From the NCBI RefSeq assembly GCF_011046485.1, contig NZ_CP049256.1:1302001-1366000 (forward strand): a DNA stretch of 64,000 nucleotides, written 5' to 3'. The DNA is from Microbacterium sp. 4R-513 (GTDB taxonomy: Bacteria > Actinomycetota > Actinomycetes > Actinomycetales > Microbacteriaceae). Positions 7,655 through 15,799 of the stretch are shown piece by piece; position 1 is the first letter of the stretch, and every line of letters begins with the position of its first letter. A program made the position numbers and the translations under genes. Under the pieces are notes generated by a model, which was not told where the DNA came from, searched no databases, and saw only the letters and a program-made list of their open reading frames with translations.

Positions 7655-9576
7655 CGATGACTTCGACCACGACGATTCCCGCCGCCCCCGCCGTTCCGAT
7701 CCGCGGAGCGCTGCGGCCCCTCGGCCAGACCGAGGTGCGCATCACGGGAGGCTTCTGGGGACGCCGCCAGCGGGTCAACGGCTCGGCGACCCTGTCGCAC
7801 ATCGAGGCGCGGCTCGAGTCGGAGGGCTGGCTGCCGAACTTCGACCTCGCCGCCGCCGGCACGCTTCCGGAGGGCCGCCGCGGCCGCGAGTTCTCGGACT
7901 CCGAGGTCTACAAGTACCTCGAGGCGCTCGCGTGGGAGATCGGCCGCACCGACGACCCGGCCCTCGAGCAGCGGTTCCGGGCGATCGTCGCCCGCGTCGC
8001 CGCCGCGCAGGAGCCCGACGGCTACCTCGACACGATGTTCGGGCGGCCCGGGCAGGACGCGCGCTGGACGAACCTCGAGTGGGGGCACGAGCTGTACTGC
8101 CTGGGCCACCTCTTCCAGGCCGCCGTCGCGCGGGAGCGCACACGGCCGGGTGCGGGCGACGGGCTGATCGACGTCGCCCGTCGTGCCGCCGATCTCGTGT
8201 GCGACGTCTTCGGTCCCGGCGGGATCGAGTCGATCTGCGGCCATGCCGAGGTCGAGGTCGGCCTCGCCGAGCTCGCACGGCTCGCGGGGGAGGGGCGCTA
8301 CCTCGAGCAGGCGCGCCTGTTCGTCGAGCGCCACGGCGCGGGCACCCTCGCAGAGCACGAGTGGGGCCGCTCCTACTATCAGGACGACGTGCCGGTGCGG
8401 GATGCCGAGGCCCTGCGCGGGCACGCGGTGCGGGCGAACTACCTCGCCGCCGCGGCGGTCGATGTCGCGGTGGACGCGGGCGACGACGAGCTGCTCGACG
8501 CCCTACGCCGGCAGTGGGCACGGACGATCGCCCGCCGCACCTACATCACGGGCGGCCAGGGGTCGCACCACCAGGACGAGGCGTTCGGCGACGACTGGGA
8601 GCTGCCGCCGGACCGCGCCTACTCCGAGACGTGCGCGAGCATCGGCTCGATCATGTTCACGTGGCGCCTCTTCCTCGCGGACGGCGAGGCGCGTTACGCC
8701 GACCTCATCGAGCGCTCGCTCTACAACGTCGTCGAGACGTCGCCGAGCGCCGAGGGCACGTCGTTCTACTACGCCAACACGCTGCACGAACGGGTGCCGG
8801 GGACGCCGGCCGACCCCGATGCGACGTCGCCCCGCGCGGCGTCTTCGCTGCGCGCGCCCTGGTTCGAGGTGTCGTGTTGTCCGCCGAATGTCGCCCGCAC
8901 GTTCGCGAGCCTCGACTCCTATGTTGCCGCGGCGACCGACGACGGCATCCGCCTCCTGCAGTACGCACCGTCCGAGGTGCGCACGGTCGTCGGCGGCGGG
9001 ACGCCGGTCGAGCTCGACGTCGAGACGCGCTACCCCGAGGACGGCCTCGTGCGCGTCACGGTCCACGCCGACGCCGAGTTCACCCTCGGTCTGCGCGTTC
9101 CCGGCTGGGCCTCGGGAGCGCTGCTGCGCGTGCGATCCGCGGACGGCGTCTCGGAGCGGTCCGTCGATCCGGGCTTCGCCGAGGTGCGCCGCAGCTTCGC
9201 CGAGGGCGACGTCGTCGAGCTCGAACTGCCGGTCGCCCCCCGGATCTCGGTCCCCGACAGCCGCATCGACGCCGTGCGCGGGTGCGTCGCAATCGAGCGG
9301 GGGCCGGAGGTGCTCGCGCTCGAGTCGGTCGACCTCGCTCCCGCGGGGCTCGATGATGTCGCCAGGGTCGTGCTCGATGCGTCGGTCGCGCCGGTCGAGC
9401 GCGACGGGCGCGTGTGGGTGCGGGTCGGCGTGCTGCCCGCGGACGAGTCCGCCTGGCCGTACGGACAGGCGACGGATGCCTCGTCCTCCGAGACCTTCGA
9501 CGTGCCCCTCGTCGCGTACCACGACTGGGCCGAGCGCGGTCCGTCGACGATGCGGGTCTTCCTGCCGGTGATGTGA
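7651..9576 (+). CDS. GH127 beta-L-arabinofuranosidase
   Basis: This 641-aa cytoplasmic glycosidase starts at an ATG that overlaps the permease stop (ATGA). The catalytic (alpha/alpha)6 domain carries the zinc-thiolate motif of HypBA1-type enzymes: E326-T-C328 in the YSETCAS segment, and the pair C409-C410 in SCCPPN. In HypBA1 the equivalent Glu and Cys residues bind zinc and the first Cys of the CC pair is the nucleophile. Beta-sandwich domains follow. With no signal peptide, it should release L-arabinose from imported beta-L-arabinofuranosides, such as those on plant hydroxyproline-rich proteins. The exact linkage specificity is inferred from the family. Confidence 0.9.
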   Translation: MTMTSTTTIPAAPAVPIRGALRPLGQTEVRITGGFWGRRQRVNGSATLSHIEARLESEGWLPNFDLAAAGTLPEGRRGREFSDSEVYKYLEALAWEIGRTDDPALEQRFRAIVARVAAAQEPDGYLDTMFGRPGQDARWTNLEWGHELYCLGHLFQAAVARERTRPGAGDGLIDVARRAADLVCDVFGPGGIESICGHAEVEVGLAELARLAGEGRYLEQARLFVERHGAGTLAEHEWGRSYYQDDVPVRDAEALRGHAVRANYLAAAAVDVAVDAGDDELLDALRRQWARTIARRTYITGGQGSHHQDEAFGDDWELPPDRAYSETCASIGSIMFTWRLFLADGEARYADLIERSLYNVVETSPSAEGTSFYYANTLHERVPGTPADPDATSPRAASSLRAPWFEVSCCPPNVARTFASLDSYVAAATDDGIRLLQYAPSEVRTVVGGGTPVELDVETRYPEDGLVRVTVHADAEFTLGLRVPGWASGALLRVRSADGVSERSVDPGFAEVRRSFAEGDVVELELPVAPRISVPDSRIDAVRGCVAIERGPEVLALESVDLAPAGLDDVARVVLDASVAPVERDGRVWVRVGVLPADESAWPYGQATDASSSETFDVPLVAYHDWAERGPSTMRVFLPVM

Positions 9577-9609
9577 ACGGATGCCGCGGCTGCGGGCCGC
9601 GGCATCCGT
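9577..9609 (+). terminator. Terminator hairpin after the GH127 gene
   Basis: A perfect 13-bp stem (ACGGATGCCGCGG with its complement, 7-nt loop) starts immediately after the stop codon. It also uses the GGATGCC word. It separates the sugar operon from the tRNA gene. TATGCT at 9616-9621 could be the -10 element of the tRNA promoter. Confidence 0.7.
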
Positions 9610-9645
9610 CCCTGTTATGCTGGCCGGGCGCCGCAAGGCGCTCTC

Positions 9646-9719
9646 GGGGCTGTAGTTCAATGGCAGAACTTCTGCTTCCCAAGCAGACAGCGCGGGTTCG
9701 ATTCCCGTCAGCCCCTCCA
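9646..9719 (+). tRNA. tRNA-Gly (anticodon CCC)
   Basis: The cloverleaf is visible. The acceptor GGGGCTG pairs with CAGCCCC, the anticodon stem TCTGC/GCAGA encloses the loop TTCCCAA (anticodon CCC), and the T-arm is CGGGTTCGATTCCCG. The discriminator is T, followed by an encoded CCA at 9717-9719. The last 21 bases are copied twice more downstream in a tandem array. Confidence 0.95.
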
Positions 9720-10043
9720 ATGCCCAGACGCGCCGACGGAGTCGGTGCGGCTGGGCATTCGTGCGGGTGCCGTAGGACTCGACCCGCCCGCGGGCGGTCC
9801 CGCTCCGCCGGAGGCTCCGCGCGCCGGCGGAGCCGGCGTGTGGAGTGGCGGAGTGGCCGATTCCCGTCAGCCCCTCCAATGCCCAGTCGCGCCGACGGAG
9901 TCGGTGCGGCTGGGCATTCGTGCGGTTGCCGTAGGAACCGATCCGCCCGCGGGCGGTCCCGCTCCGCCGGAGGCTCCGCGCGCCGGCGGAGCTGGCGTGT
10001 GGAGTGGCGGAGTGGCCGATTCCCGTCAGCCCCTCCAATGCCC
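9699..10043. repeat. 159-bp tandem repeat seeded by the tRNA-Gly 3' end
   Basis: Copies lie at 9699-9857 and 9858-10016, and a partial third at 10017-10043. The period is exactly 159 bp and the two full copies differ at only about six positions. Each copy starts with CGATTCCCGTCAGCCCC, the 3' part of the tRNA including CCA. It continues with a long hairpin and a second inverted repeat (GCTCCGCCGG/CCGGCGGAGC, 9802-9811 and 9824-9833 in copy 1). No gene is credible between the tRNA and dcd, so this array occupies the whole intergenic stretch to about 10043; 10044-10176 shows nothing recognisable. Confidence 0.92.
9721..9757 (+). terminator. tRNA terminator-like hairpin (duplicated at 9880-9916)
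   Basis: TGCCCAG, CGC and CCGAC pair in order with GTCGG, GCG and CTGGGCA, leaving single mismatches and a GGA loop. The hairpin begins one base after the encoded CCA. An almost identical copy is at 9880-9916 in the second repeat unit. Confidence 0.65.
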
Positions 10044-10176
10044 GCCGAGATCGCACGAATCGCCGTGGATCCGGCGACTGAGCCGTCATCTCTGCGATCT
10101 CGACGCGCGTCGGATCGGTGCGGCGGCGGACGTAACCCGCGGCATCCGGCGACCCGGGCGCGGCTAGTGTGGGAGC

Positions 10177-10782
10177 GTGCTGCTCTCGGACCGCGACATC
10201 CGCCGTGAGATCGACGCCGCGAGGATCACGGTCCAGCCGTGGGAGCCCGACATGGTGCAGCCGTCGAGCGTCGATGTGCGGCTCGACCGGTACTTCCGGC
10301 TGTTCGACAACCACAAGTACCCCTTCATCGATCCGGCCGAGGATCAGCCCGACCTGACCCACCTGATCCAGGTCGCGCCAGACGAGCCGTTCATCCTCCA
10401 TCCGGGGGAGTTCGCGCTCGGCTCCACCTTCGAGCTCGTCGGCCTCCCCGACGACGTCGCCGCACGCCTCGAGGGAAAGTCGTCGCTCGGTCGGCTCGGG
10501 CTCCTCACCCACTCGACGGCCGGCTTCATCGACCCGGGTTTCAGCGGGCACGTGACGCTCGAGCTCTCCAACGTCGCGACCCTCCCGATCAAGCTTTGGC
10601 CCGGCATGAAGATCGGCCAGCTCTGCTTCTTCAGGCTCTCGTCGCCCGCCGAGACGCCGTACGGCGCCGGCCCCTACGGCAACCGTTACCAGGGGCAGCG
10701 CGGGCCCACGGCATCCCGTTCCTTCCAGAACTTCCACCGCACCGATGTCGGGACGACCGACGCGGGGTCGCGCGGCGCCTGA
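10177..10782 (+). CDS. dcd: dCTP deaminase (probably bifunctional dCTP deaminase/dUTPase)
   Basis: This 201-aa cytosolic enzyme of pyrimidine deoxynucleotide metabolism starts at GTG ([13 protein letters not shown]). It contains the trimeric dUTPase-fold motifs [29 protein letters not shown] and [14 protein letters not shown], plus the C-terminal [16 protein letters not shown]. It closely resembles the mycobacterial enzyme, which both deaminates dCTP and hydrolyses dUTP, so formation of dUMP directly from dCTP is likely. The gene is convergent with a histidine kinase whose stop abuts its own. Confidence 0.95.
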   Translation: MLLSDRDIRREIDAARITVQPWEPDMVQPSSVDVRLDRYFRLFDNHKYPFIDPAEDQPDLTHLIQVAPDEPFILHPGEFALGSTFELVGLPDDVAARLEGKSSLGRLGLLTHSTAGFIDPGFSGHVTLELSNVATLPIKLWPGMKIGQLCFFRLSSPAETPYGAGPYGNRYQGQRGPTASRSFQNFHRTDVGTTDAGSRGA

Positions 10783-12018
10783 TCAGGCGGCCGGGTCCTT
10801 CTGCGGGAGGATCAGCGAGAACCGCGTCGTCGGGCTCGACTCGAGCAGGAGGTGCCCCCCGAGCGCTTCGGCCAGCTCGGCCGACAGTGCGAGGCCGATG
10901 CCCTCGCCCCCGTTGGTGCTCTTGCCCGGCCTGCGCTGGAAGATCTCGTTGCCGCTCGGACGGGGGCCCTCGTCGCCGACTCGGACGGTGACGTAGCCGT
11001 TGGCACGTGTGCCCGACACCGTCACAACCCCGCGTCCGTGCCGCAGTGCGTTGTGGATCAGGACGTCGAGGATCTGCGTCGTCGGCGCGGGCACTCTCGT
11101 CGCGGCGGCGCCCTCCACCTCCACACGGATGGGACGCATCTGAGCCGTGGCCTCCGCGCGCCAGCGCTCGCCGGCCTGCGTCAGCATGGGGCCGAGGGGC
11201 GCCCACGCATCCGCCCCGGGCGTTCCGCCGCGCGCGAGCGCGAGAAGGTGGGCGATGGCGTCCGACAGGCGGTCGATCTCGACGAGCGCGTGCTCGAGCT
11301 GTTCGCGGACCGCCGGCGCCGTCTCGGGCCACAGCGACACGTCCTCGAGCTCGAGGCGCAGCGCCGTGATGGGCGTCCGCAGCTGGTGCGACGCATTCGC
11401 CGCGAACTCGTGCTCGCGCCGGATCCGCTGGTCGAGCGTCTTCGCGCTGGTGCGGAGGGCCTCTTCGATCGCGCGTGCCTCGGGGATGCGACCGGTGGCG
11501 GCCTCGTCATCCAGCGGGCCGTCGCCGATCTTGCGGGCGAGGCCGGCCAGCCTCACGAACGGCGCCGACAGACGGCGGGCGAGGAGCACGGCGACGACGG
11601 CGGAGAGGATCATGAGCCCGATGCCGAGTACGACGACGGGCATCACGGCGTCCTGCACGCGCTGCGAGATGACGGCTCCCGAGCGGCTGAACTCCACCGT
11701 GCCGCCACCGGCGACCTCCGCCGTGGCCTTGAGGTCGTCGTCGGCGGCTGGATCGCCCGCCTCGACGGTGGTGCCGTCCGCCGCGACATACGTGATGTGC
11801 TCGCCGGGTTGCAGGACCGGCTCGAAGAACTCCTCGGTGACCTCGCCGTGGGTCTCGCGCTCGGCGATGAGCACCGAGATGAAATCCGTGGCGCGCACGA
11901 CGCGGCGCTCCTCGTTCGTCTGGATCAGGTCGGCGACGATGTACGCGCGCGGGATGCCGTAGAGAGCGATGATCCCGACCGCCATCGCGACGAAGGCGAT
12001 GACCAGGCGTTCACGCAT
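10783..12018 (-). CDS. Sensor histidine kinase of the surface-protein cluster
   Basis: This 411-aa membrane kinase has TM1 near residues 5-25, an extracytoplasmic sensor of roughly 100 residues, and TM2 near 125-147. A HAMP-like linker follows, then a HisKA domain with the phospho-acceptor in NASHQLRTP (His211) and a HATPase domain (NALRHG, DEGPR, GEGIGLAL). I chose the ATG at 12018, which overlaps the end of the response regulator by 8 bp; a longer frame lacks support. It is the last gene of a leftward operon with the regulator and the Ig-like protein, so it may report on envelope or surface-layer state. The signal is unknown. Confidence 0.92.
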   Translation of the reverse strand: MRERLVIAFVAMAVGIIALYGIPRAYIVADLIQTNEERRVVRATDFISVLIAERETHGEVTEEFFEPVLQPGEHITYVAADGTTVEAGDPAADDDLKATAEVAGGGTVEFSRSGAVISQRVQDAVMPVVVLGIGLMILSAVVAVLLARRLSAPFVRLAGLARKIGDGPLDDEAATGRIPEARAIEEALRTSAKTLDQRIRREHEFAANASHQLRTPITALRLELEDVSLWPETAPAVREQLEHALVEIDRLSDAIAHLLALARGGTPGADAWAPLGPMLTQAGERWRAEATAQMRPIRVEVEGAAATRVPAPTTQILDVLIHNALRHGRGVVTVSGTRANGYVTVRVGDEGPRPSGNEIFQRRPGKSTNGGEGIGLALSAELAEALGGHLLLESSPTTRFSLILPQKDPAA

Positions 12019-12796
12019 CCGCCGCCCCGTCGTCGAGGCGGAAGCCGATGCCGCGGATCGTCGTGATCCGCACATCGGCGCCCGAGTCCTCGAGCTTCTG
12101 GCGCAGGCGCGCGATCGTGACGTCGAGGGTCTTGGTCGAGCCGAACCAGTTCTCGTCCCACACCTCGTCCATGACGCGCTCGCGGGTCACGACGGCCCCG
12201 CGCTGGCGGTCGAGGTTGGCCAGGAGGTCGAATTCCTTCGTGCTGAGCGGGATCTCGCGCTCTCCTGCGAACGCGCGGCGTGAGTCGGGATCGACGGTCA
12301 GCGGAGTCCCGGATGCCGCGGCCCGCGCGGCCGCCGGCTTCGACGCCGCCGCAGCGCTGCGCCGCAGCAGGGCGCGCAGCCGCGCGAGCAGCTCGGCCAG
12401 AGCAAACGGCTTCGCGATGTAGTCGTCGGCCCCGACATCCAGCCCGACGACCCGGTCCAGCTCGCCGTCGCGTGCCGTCAAGATGACGATGCCGCCCTCA
12501 TACCCCTCGTCGCGCACCCGGCGGCACACGTCGAGCCCGTCCATGTCGGGCAGGCCGAGGTCGAGCACGACGAGCGAGAACTCGCCCCCGAGCACGCGGT
12601 CGATCGCGGTCGCGCCCGCGGCGACGCGCTCGACGTCGTAGCCCTCGCGCGTCAGAGTGCGTACAAGGGGGAGCGCGATGCCGTCGTCGTCCTCGACGAC
12701 AAGGATGTGCTGCCCCACGACATCGATGCTATCGAGGTCGTCGTCGGGATCGGTGGCACCACCGCGGGGGGTGTCGTGGGTGCCGGGTGCGTCCAC
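12011..12796 (-). CDS. OmpR-family response regulator of the surface-protein cluster
   Basis: This 261-aa regulator has a receiver domain (ILVVEDDDGI, phospho-acceptor Asp79 in VVLDLGLPDMDGLDV, conserved Lys in DDYIAKPF) and a C-terminal winged helix (STKEFDLLANL, TKTLDVTIARLRQKL). I chose the GTG at 12796 because GGGAG lies 5 nt upstream and the codon overlaps the TAG stop of the Ig-like gene. A start nearer the domain (GTG at 12718) has no ribosome site. The extra N-terminal tail is Asp/Pro-rich. The overlap implies tight coupling with the surface-protein gene, and it likely controls this cluster. Confidence 0.92.
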   Translation of the reverse strand: MDAPGTHDTPRGGATDPDDDLDSIDVVGQHILVVEDDDGIALPLVRTLTREGYDVERVAAGATAIDRVLGGEFSLVVLDLGLPDMDGLDVCRRVRDEGYEGGIVILTARDGELDRVVGLDVGADDYIAKPFALAELLARLRALLRRSAAAASKPAAARAAASGTPLTVDPDSRRAFAGEREIPLSTKEFDLLANLDRQRGAVVTRERVMDEVWDENWFGSTKTLDVTIARLRQKLEDSGADVRITTIRGIGFRLDDGAADA

Positions 12797-14628
12797 TAGA
12801 ACTCCCTGTCCAGGGCGCCCGACTCGGTGACGGGCGCGTTCGAGGAGGTCGTGCCGCCGAGGTCGGTGGCGGCGCTCGAGGGCGTCCACACCATGTTCGC
12901 CCCGGCGGAGGCGGCCGCGGTGCGGAGGGCACCGCCCGTGTTGAGCGTTCCGAGCACGATCTGAACGGCCGTCACCGGGAGGCCGTTGACCGTCACCGTG
13001 GTCGCCGTCATCGTCGCGTTCCACTGCGAGGTCTTGTTGTTCTTGACGTAGTCGCCGCGCAGGTCGACGGAGCCGAGGTTGACGGCGGCCGTCCCACGGA
13101 GGATGTCGAGGGTGTCGTCGCTGGCGGTGAGGCCCACGACGTTACCGTCGCGCAGGCGCAGCGTGACGGCAGTCGCGCTCCCGTTCCACCCCGCCGAGAT
13201 GCTCGCCGGGCTCATCTGCGTGCTGTACGTGAAGGTGATCGTGTCGCCGCCGTCGAGGCGTCCCGCGATCCCGCCGCCGTTGGCGGTCTGGACGTCGGCG
13301 CCGCGCACGGGGCGGTTGTCGACCCGCCGCGAGCCCAGCACGGCCGACGTCGTCTGCTTCCCGGCCTTGTCGGTCATGACCGCGCGGAAGTCGTAGAGCC
13401 CGTCGGCGACGGCCTTCGTGTTCCACGCGCAGGTGAACGGTTCGGCGGTGAGGGCGCAGATCGTGGTCCAGGTCGTCGTGCCGCTCGCGGCGACCTGGAT
13501 AGCGACGCTCGCGACGCCCGCCGTGGAGTTGGCGGTCGCGGCGAGGCTCGCCGTGCCCGTGAGGTAAGCGCCCGGGTCCTCCATCGCGACCGAGGCGACG
13601 CTGTTGTCCACTGTGCGGGCGCTCGTCGGGGCGGACGATGCGACCTGGCCCGAGGCATCCGTCGCCACCGCGCGGAAGATGTAGCTGCCGTTCGCGAGAG
13701 CGGTCGTGCCGAAGCGGCACGTGTACGGCGGGAGCGTGAGGGTGCAGGCATCCGTCCAGTTGGACGTGCCGCTCGGCGCGTACTGGATGACGACCTTCGC
13801 GACGCCGGACTGTCCGTCCGAGGCGTTGGCCGCGAGCGTGATCGTGCCGCGGAGGGGCGACCCGGGGTCCACGATCGAGACGGTGGGCGCGGAGTTGTCC
13901 ACGAGCACGTCCGCCACGACGTTCGAGTAGGTGGTCACGCCGTTGTACGTCGCCGCGGAGCGGAGGTCGTACGACTCGCCGTTCGTGAAGGTCTTGCTCG
14001 CCGTGTTCCACACGCACGAGTAGGGGGAGGCGAGGTTTGTGCACAGCGCCGTCCATGCGCCCGTGCCGGCCACGGCGTATTCGACGCGGACCGCGTACGG
14101 GCCGGCGCCGGTGTTCTGCAGCGTCGTCGCGAGCGTCACGGAGCCGACGGCGAAGTCGCCCGGATCGGCGAGGACGACGCCGATCGTGTTGCCGACGGTG
14201 GCGGCGACGACGGCGGAAGTGGTGGAGTACCCCGCCTTATCGGTCGCGATCGCCCGCAGGCTGTACGAGCCGTCGACAACGGTGCGAGTGTCCCACGAGC
14301 AGCTGTACGGCGCCGCCGTCGCGGTGCACAGGGTGGTCCACGTCGTCGAGCCCGCGGTCTGCGCCGAGATCACAACCTGCGCGATACCGGTCTCACCGTC
14401 GGCGGCCGTCGCCGTGATCGTGGCGACGTCGCGGAGCGTGCCGGCCGGAGCCTGGACGCTGACCGTCGGGGGTGTCCAGTCGGCCGCGGCGCCGACGCGG
14501 TTGGCGGCGTTCGCGGTCTGGGCTGTGAAGGAGGCCGATGAGAAGCCCGGGGCCATCGCGGTGGTCGCGAGCACCAGCAGGACCGCGAGCACGCCGAGCA
14601 CCGCGTTGCGCAGTGCGGCGGGGATCAT
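12796..14628 (-). CDS. Secreted Ig-like repeat protein (probable SipW substrate)
   Basis: This 610-aa exported protein has a hydrophobic signal followed by SASFTAQTANAANRVGAAAD, a pattern common in SipW-processed actinobacterial proteins. Four Ig-like repeats of about 95 residues follow. Each has a WTxxC...PYxC motif with a Cys pair nine residues apart (C101/C110, C196/C205, C295/C304, C391/C400), probably disulfides. The C-terminal 170 residues form a different beta-rich domain. It has no sortase motif or C-terminal anchor. It sits between the signal-peptidase genes and a two-component system whose regulator overlaps its stop codon. A structural or adhesive surface role is inferred. Confidence 0.85.
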   Translation of the reverse strand: MIPAALRNAVLGVLAVLLVLATTAMAPGFSSASFTAQTANAANRVGAAADWTPPTVSVQAPAGTLRDVATITATAADGETGIAQVVISAQTAGSTTWTTLCTATAAPYSCSWDTRTVVDGSYSLRAIATDKAGYSTTSAVVAATVGNTIGVVLADPGDFAVGSVTLATTLQNTGAGPYAVRVEYAVAGTGAWTALCTNLASPYSCVWNTASKTFTNGESYDLRSAATYNGVTTYSNVVADVLVDNSAPTVSIVDPGSPLRGTITLAANASDGQSGVAKVVIQYAPSGTSNWTDACTLTLPPYTCRFGTTALANGSYIFRAVATDASGQVASSAPTSARTVDNSVASVAMEDPGAYLTGTASLAATANSTAGVASVAIQVAASGTTTWTTICALTAEPFTCAWNTKAVADGLYDFRAVMTDKAGKQTTSAVLGSRRVDNRPVRGADVQTANGGGIAGRLDGGDTITFTYSTQMSPASISAGWNGSATAVTLRLRDGNVVGLTASDDTLDILRGTAAVNLGSVDLRGDYVKNNKTSQWNATMTATTVTVNGLPVTAVQIVLGTLNTGGALRTAAASAGANMVWTPSSAATDLGGTTSSNAPVTESGALDREF

Positions 14629-14680
14629 CGGGTTCCTTCGGGTGGTGCCTGGATGGTTTCGACGTTACGTGGGGGCTGGT

Positions 14681-14694
14681 TACAGCCCTGCTAC
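14681..14694 (-). promoter_or_regulatory. Shared upstream motif, copy 1 (Ig-like gene)
   Basis: On the minus strand this reads GTAGCAGGGCTGTA, 52 bp before the Ig-like start codon. With its flanks it forms CTGTAGC and CTGTAAC spaced 11 bp apart, the geometry expected for OmpR-family regulators. A 13/14 match precedes the TasA-like gene at 16444-16457. Confidence 0.5.
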
Positions 14695-14718
14695 AGAGGC
14701 TCCTCGGTAGAGCAACAA

Positions 14719-15099
14719 TCACGGGCGCGGGGTGCGGGCGGTCGCCCGCCACGATCCGACGAGCGCGCACGAGAGCGCGATGAGCACGATGTCGCGCGGG
14801 CTCCATGCTGCGACGGGCAGCCCGGGCGCCCCGACGGTGTGGATCAGCAGAACGGCGACGAGCGTGCCTCCACCGACCAGGATCATGCCGAGGCGCGACT
14901 CGAAGCATTGCGCGGTGACGAACCGCGCGAGGGTGATGACGCCCACAACCCCGAGCGCACCCCAGACGAGGGCAATGGGGTTGTGGAGGGGATCGCCGGC
15001 GGCGGCTGCGACGAGGTTCAGCATGGATAGAGCGGCGAGGACGATCGCCGCCGCCCAGGCGAGTGGGCGACGGCGACCGAGTGCACGAGCGGGGGCCAT
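14719..15099 (-). CDS. Small four-helix membrane protein of the Sip cluster
   Basis: This 126-aa protein is not assigned to a known family. It has a short basic N-terminus (MAPARALGRRRP) and about four transmembrane segments (near 13-35, 41-60, 70-90 and 98-116). The ATG at 15099 is preceded by GGAG with a 6-nt spacer; an ATG 12 bp upstream is weaker. It lies between the signal peptidase and the Ig-like gene on the same strand, so it may assist export or anchoring of the surface proteins. That role is inferred only from position. Confidence 0.75.
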   Translation of the reverse strand: MAPARALGRRRPLAWAAAIVLAALSMLNLVAAAAGDPLHNPIALVWGALGVVGVITLARFVTAQCFESRLGMILVGGGTLVAVLLIHTVGAPGLPVAAWSPRDIVLIALSCALVGSWRATARTPRP

Positions 15100-15152
15100 G
15101 GGGTTCTCCATCGGGTCGGAGGTTGTGCACGGCGGCTCGTGCCGCGCTGCGC

Positions 15153-15774
15153 TCAGGGCGCGGCGGCCGGGAGAGCCGGCGAGGCCTGCTCCACCGGTCG
15201 AGCGGACACGGGCGTGTCCACTGCGGCGGAGGGGTCTTCGTCGCGGCGGCGTCCGCCGCGGACGAGGTCGCGGAGGAACAGCAGGGCGACGATCGCGGCC
15301 GGAACGCCGATCGCCAGCATCCTGATCCCCGGCGCCGAGAGCGCGATGAAGACCCAGCCTGCGACGGGGATCCATCCCACGACCGCGCGGCTGCACAGTG
15401 TCGGCGAGGGTGAACGTCCACGGGTCGATGCTCTCGTTGGCATCGCCCTTCGTCTGGAAGACGAGGGAGTCGCTGCCATCGGGATTCGGCTCGATCGAGA
15501 CGATGCGGTGGGTGACGAGCTCGGAGATGCCGGACTCGGCGGGAGGGAGGTAGGTGATGATGTCACCCGCGCGCAGCTCGCTGACGGGCACCTGCTGCTC
15601 GAGCGTGAGGGATCCCCGCTCGAAGGTGCCCGACATCGAGCCGCCCGTGATGACGTACCGGTCGTACCCCAGTAGACCCGGTACGAACATGAGCGCCGCG
15701 ACGACGCAGGCTATGACGGCCGCGATGACGACGGCCGCGTTCCCCAGTGCCTTGAATGTCGTCGCGGCGCTCAT
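15153..15774 (-). pseudogene. sipW: SipW-type signal peptidase I, frameshifted as read
   Basis: The N-terminal 128 residues are a clear ER/SipW-type signal peptidase: one membrane span, GGSMSGT with catalytic Ser46, VTHR with His89 as the base in place of Lys, and GDAN (110-113). After TLADTVQ the frame runs off into Arg-rich sequence. The expected continuation, RAVVGWIPVAGWVFIALSAP and a C-terminal membrane anchor, is present one frame over and ends at 15153. Removing one base near 15387-15394 restores a single protein of about 206 aa. It could be a sequencing error or a true mutation. It probably processes the TasA-like and Ig-like proteins encoded on either side. Confidence 0.85.
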
Positions 15775-15799
15775 GTCGATCCCCCCTCCCCAGGTCTGA

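Noticed and set aside
9720..10176. Possible additional genes or a second tRNA in the repeat array after tRNA-Gly
   Set aside because: Only the 3' part of the tRNA is repeated; no acceptor 5' half, D-arm or anticodon arm accompanies the copies. Open frames there are out-of-frame readings of the repeat.
12011..13024. Longer N-terminus for the response regulator at 12011
   Set aside because: The extra ~76 codons overlap the Ig-like gene and are Arg/Asp-rich noise; the GTG at 12796 has a good ribosome site and a one-base overlap with the upstream stop.
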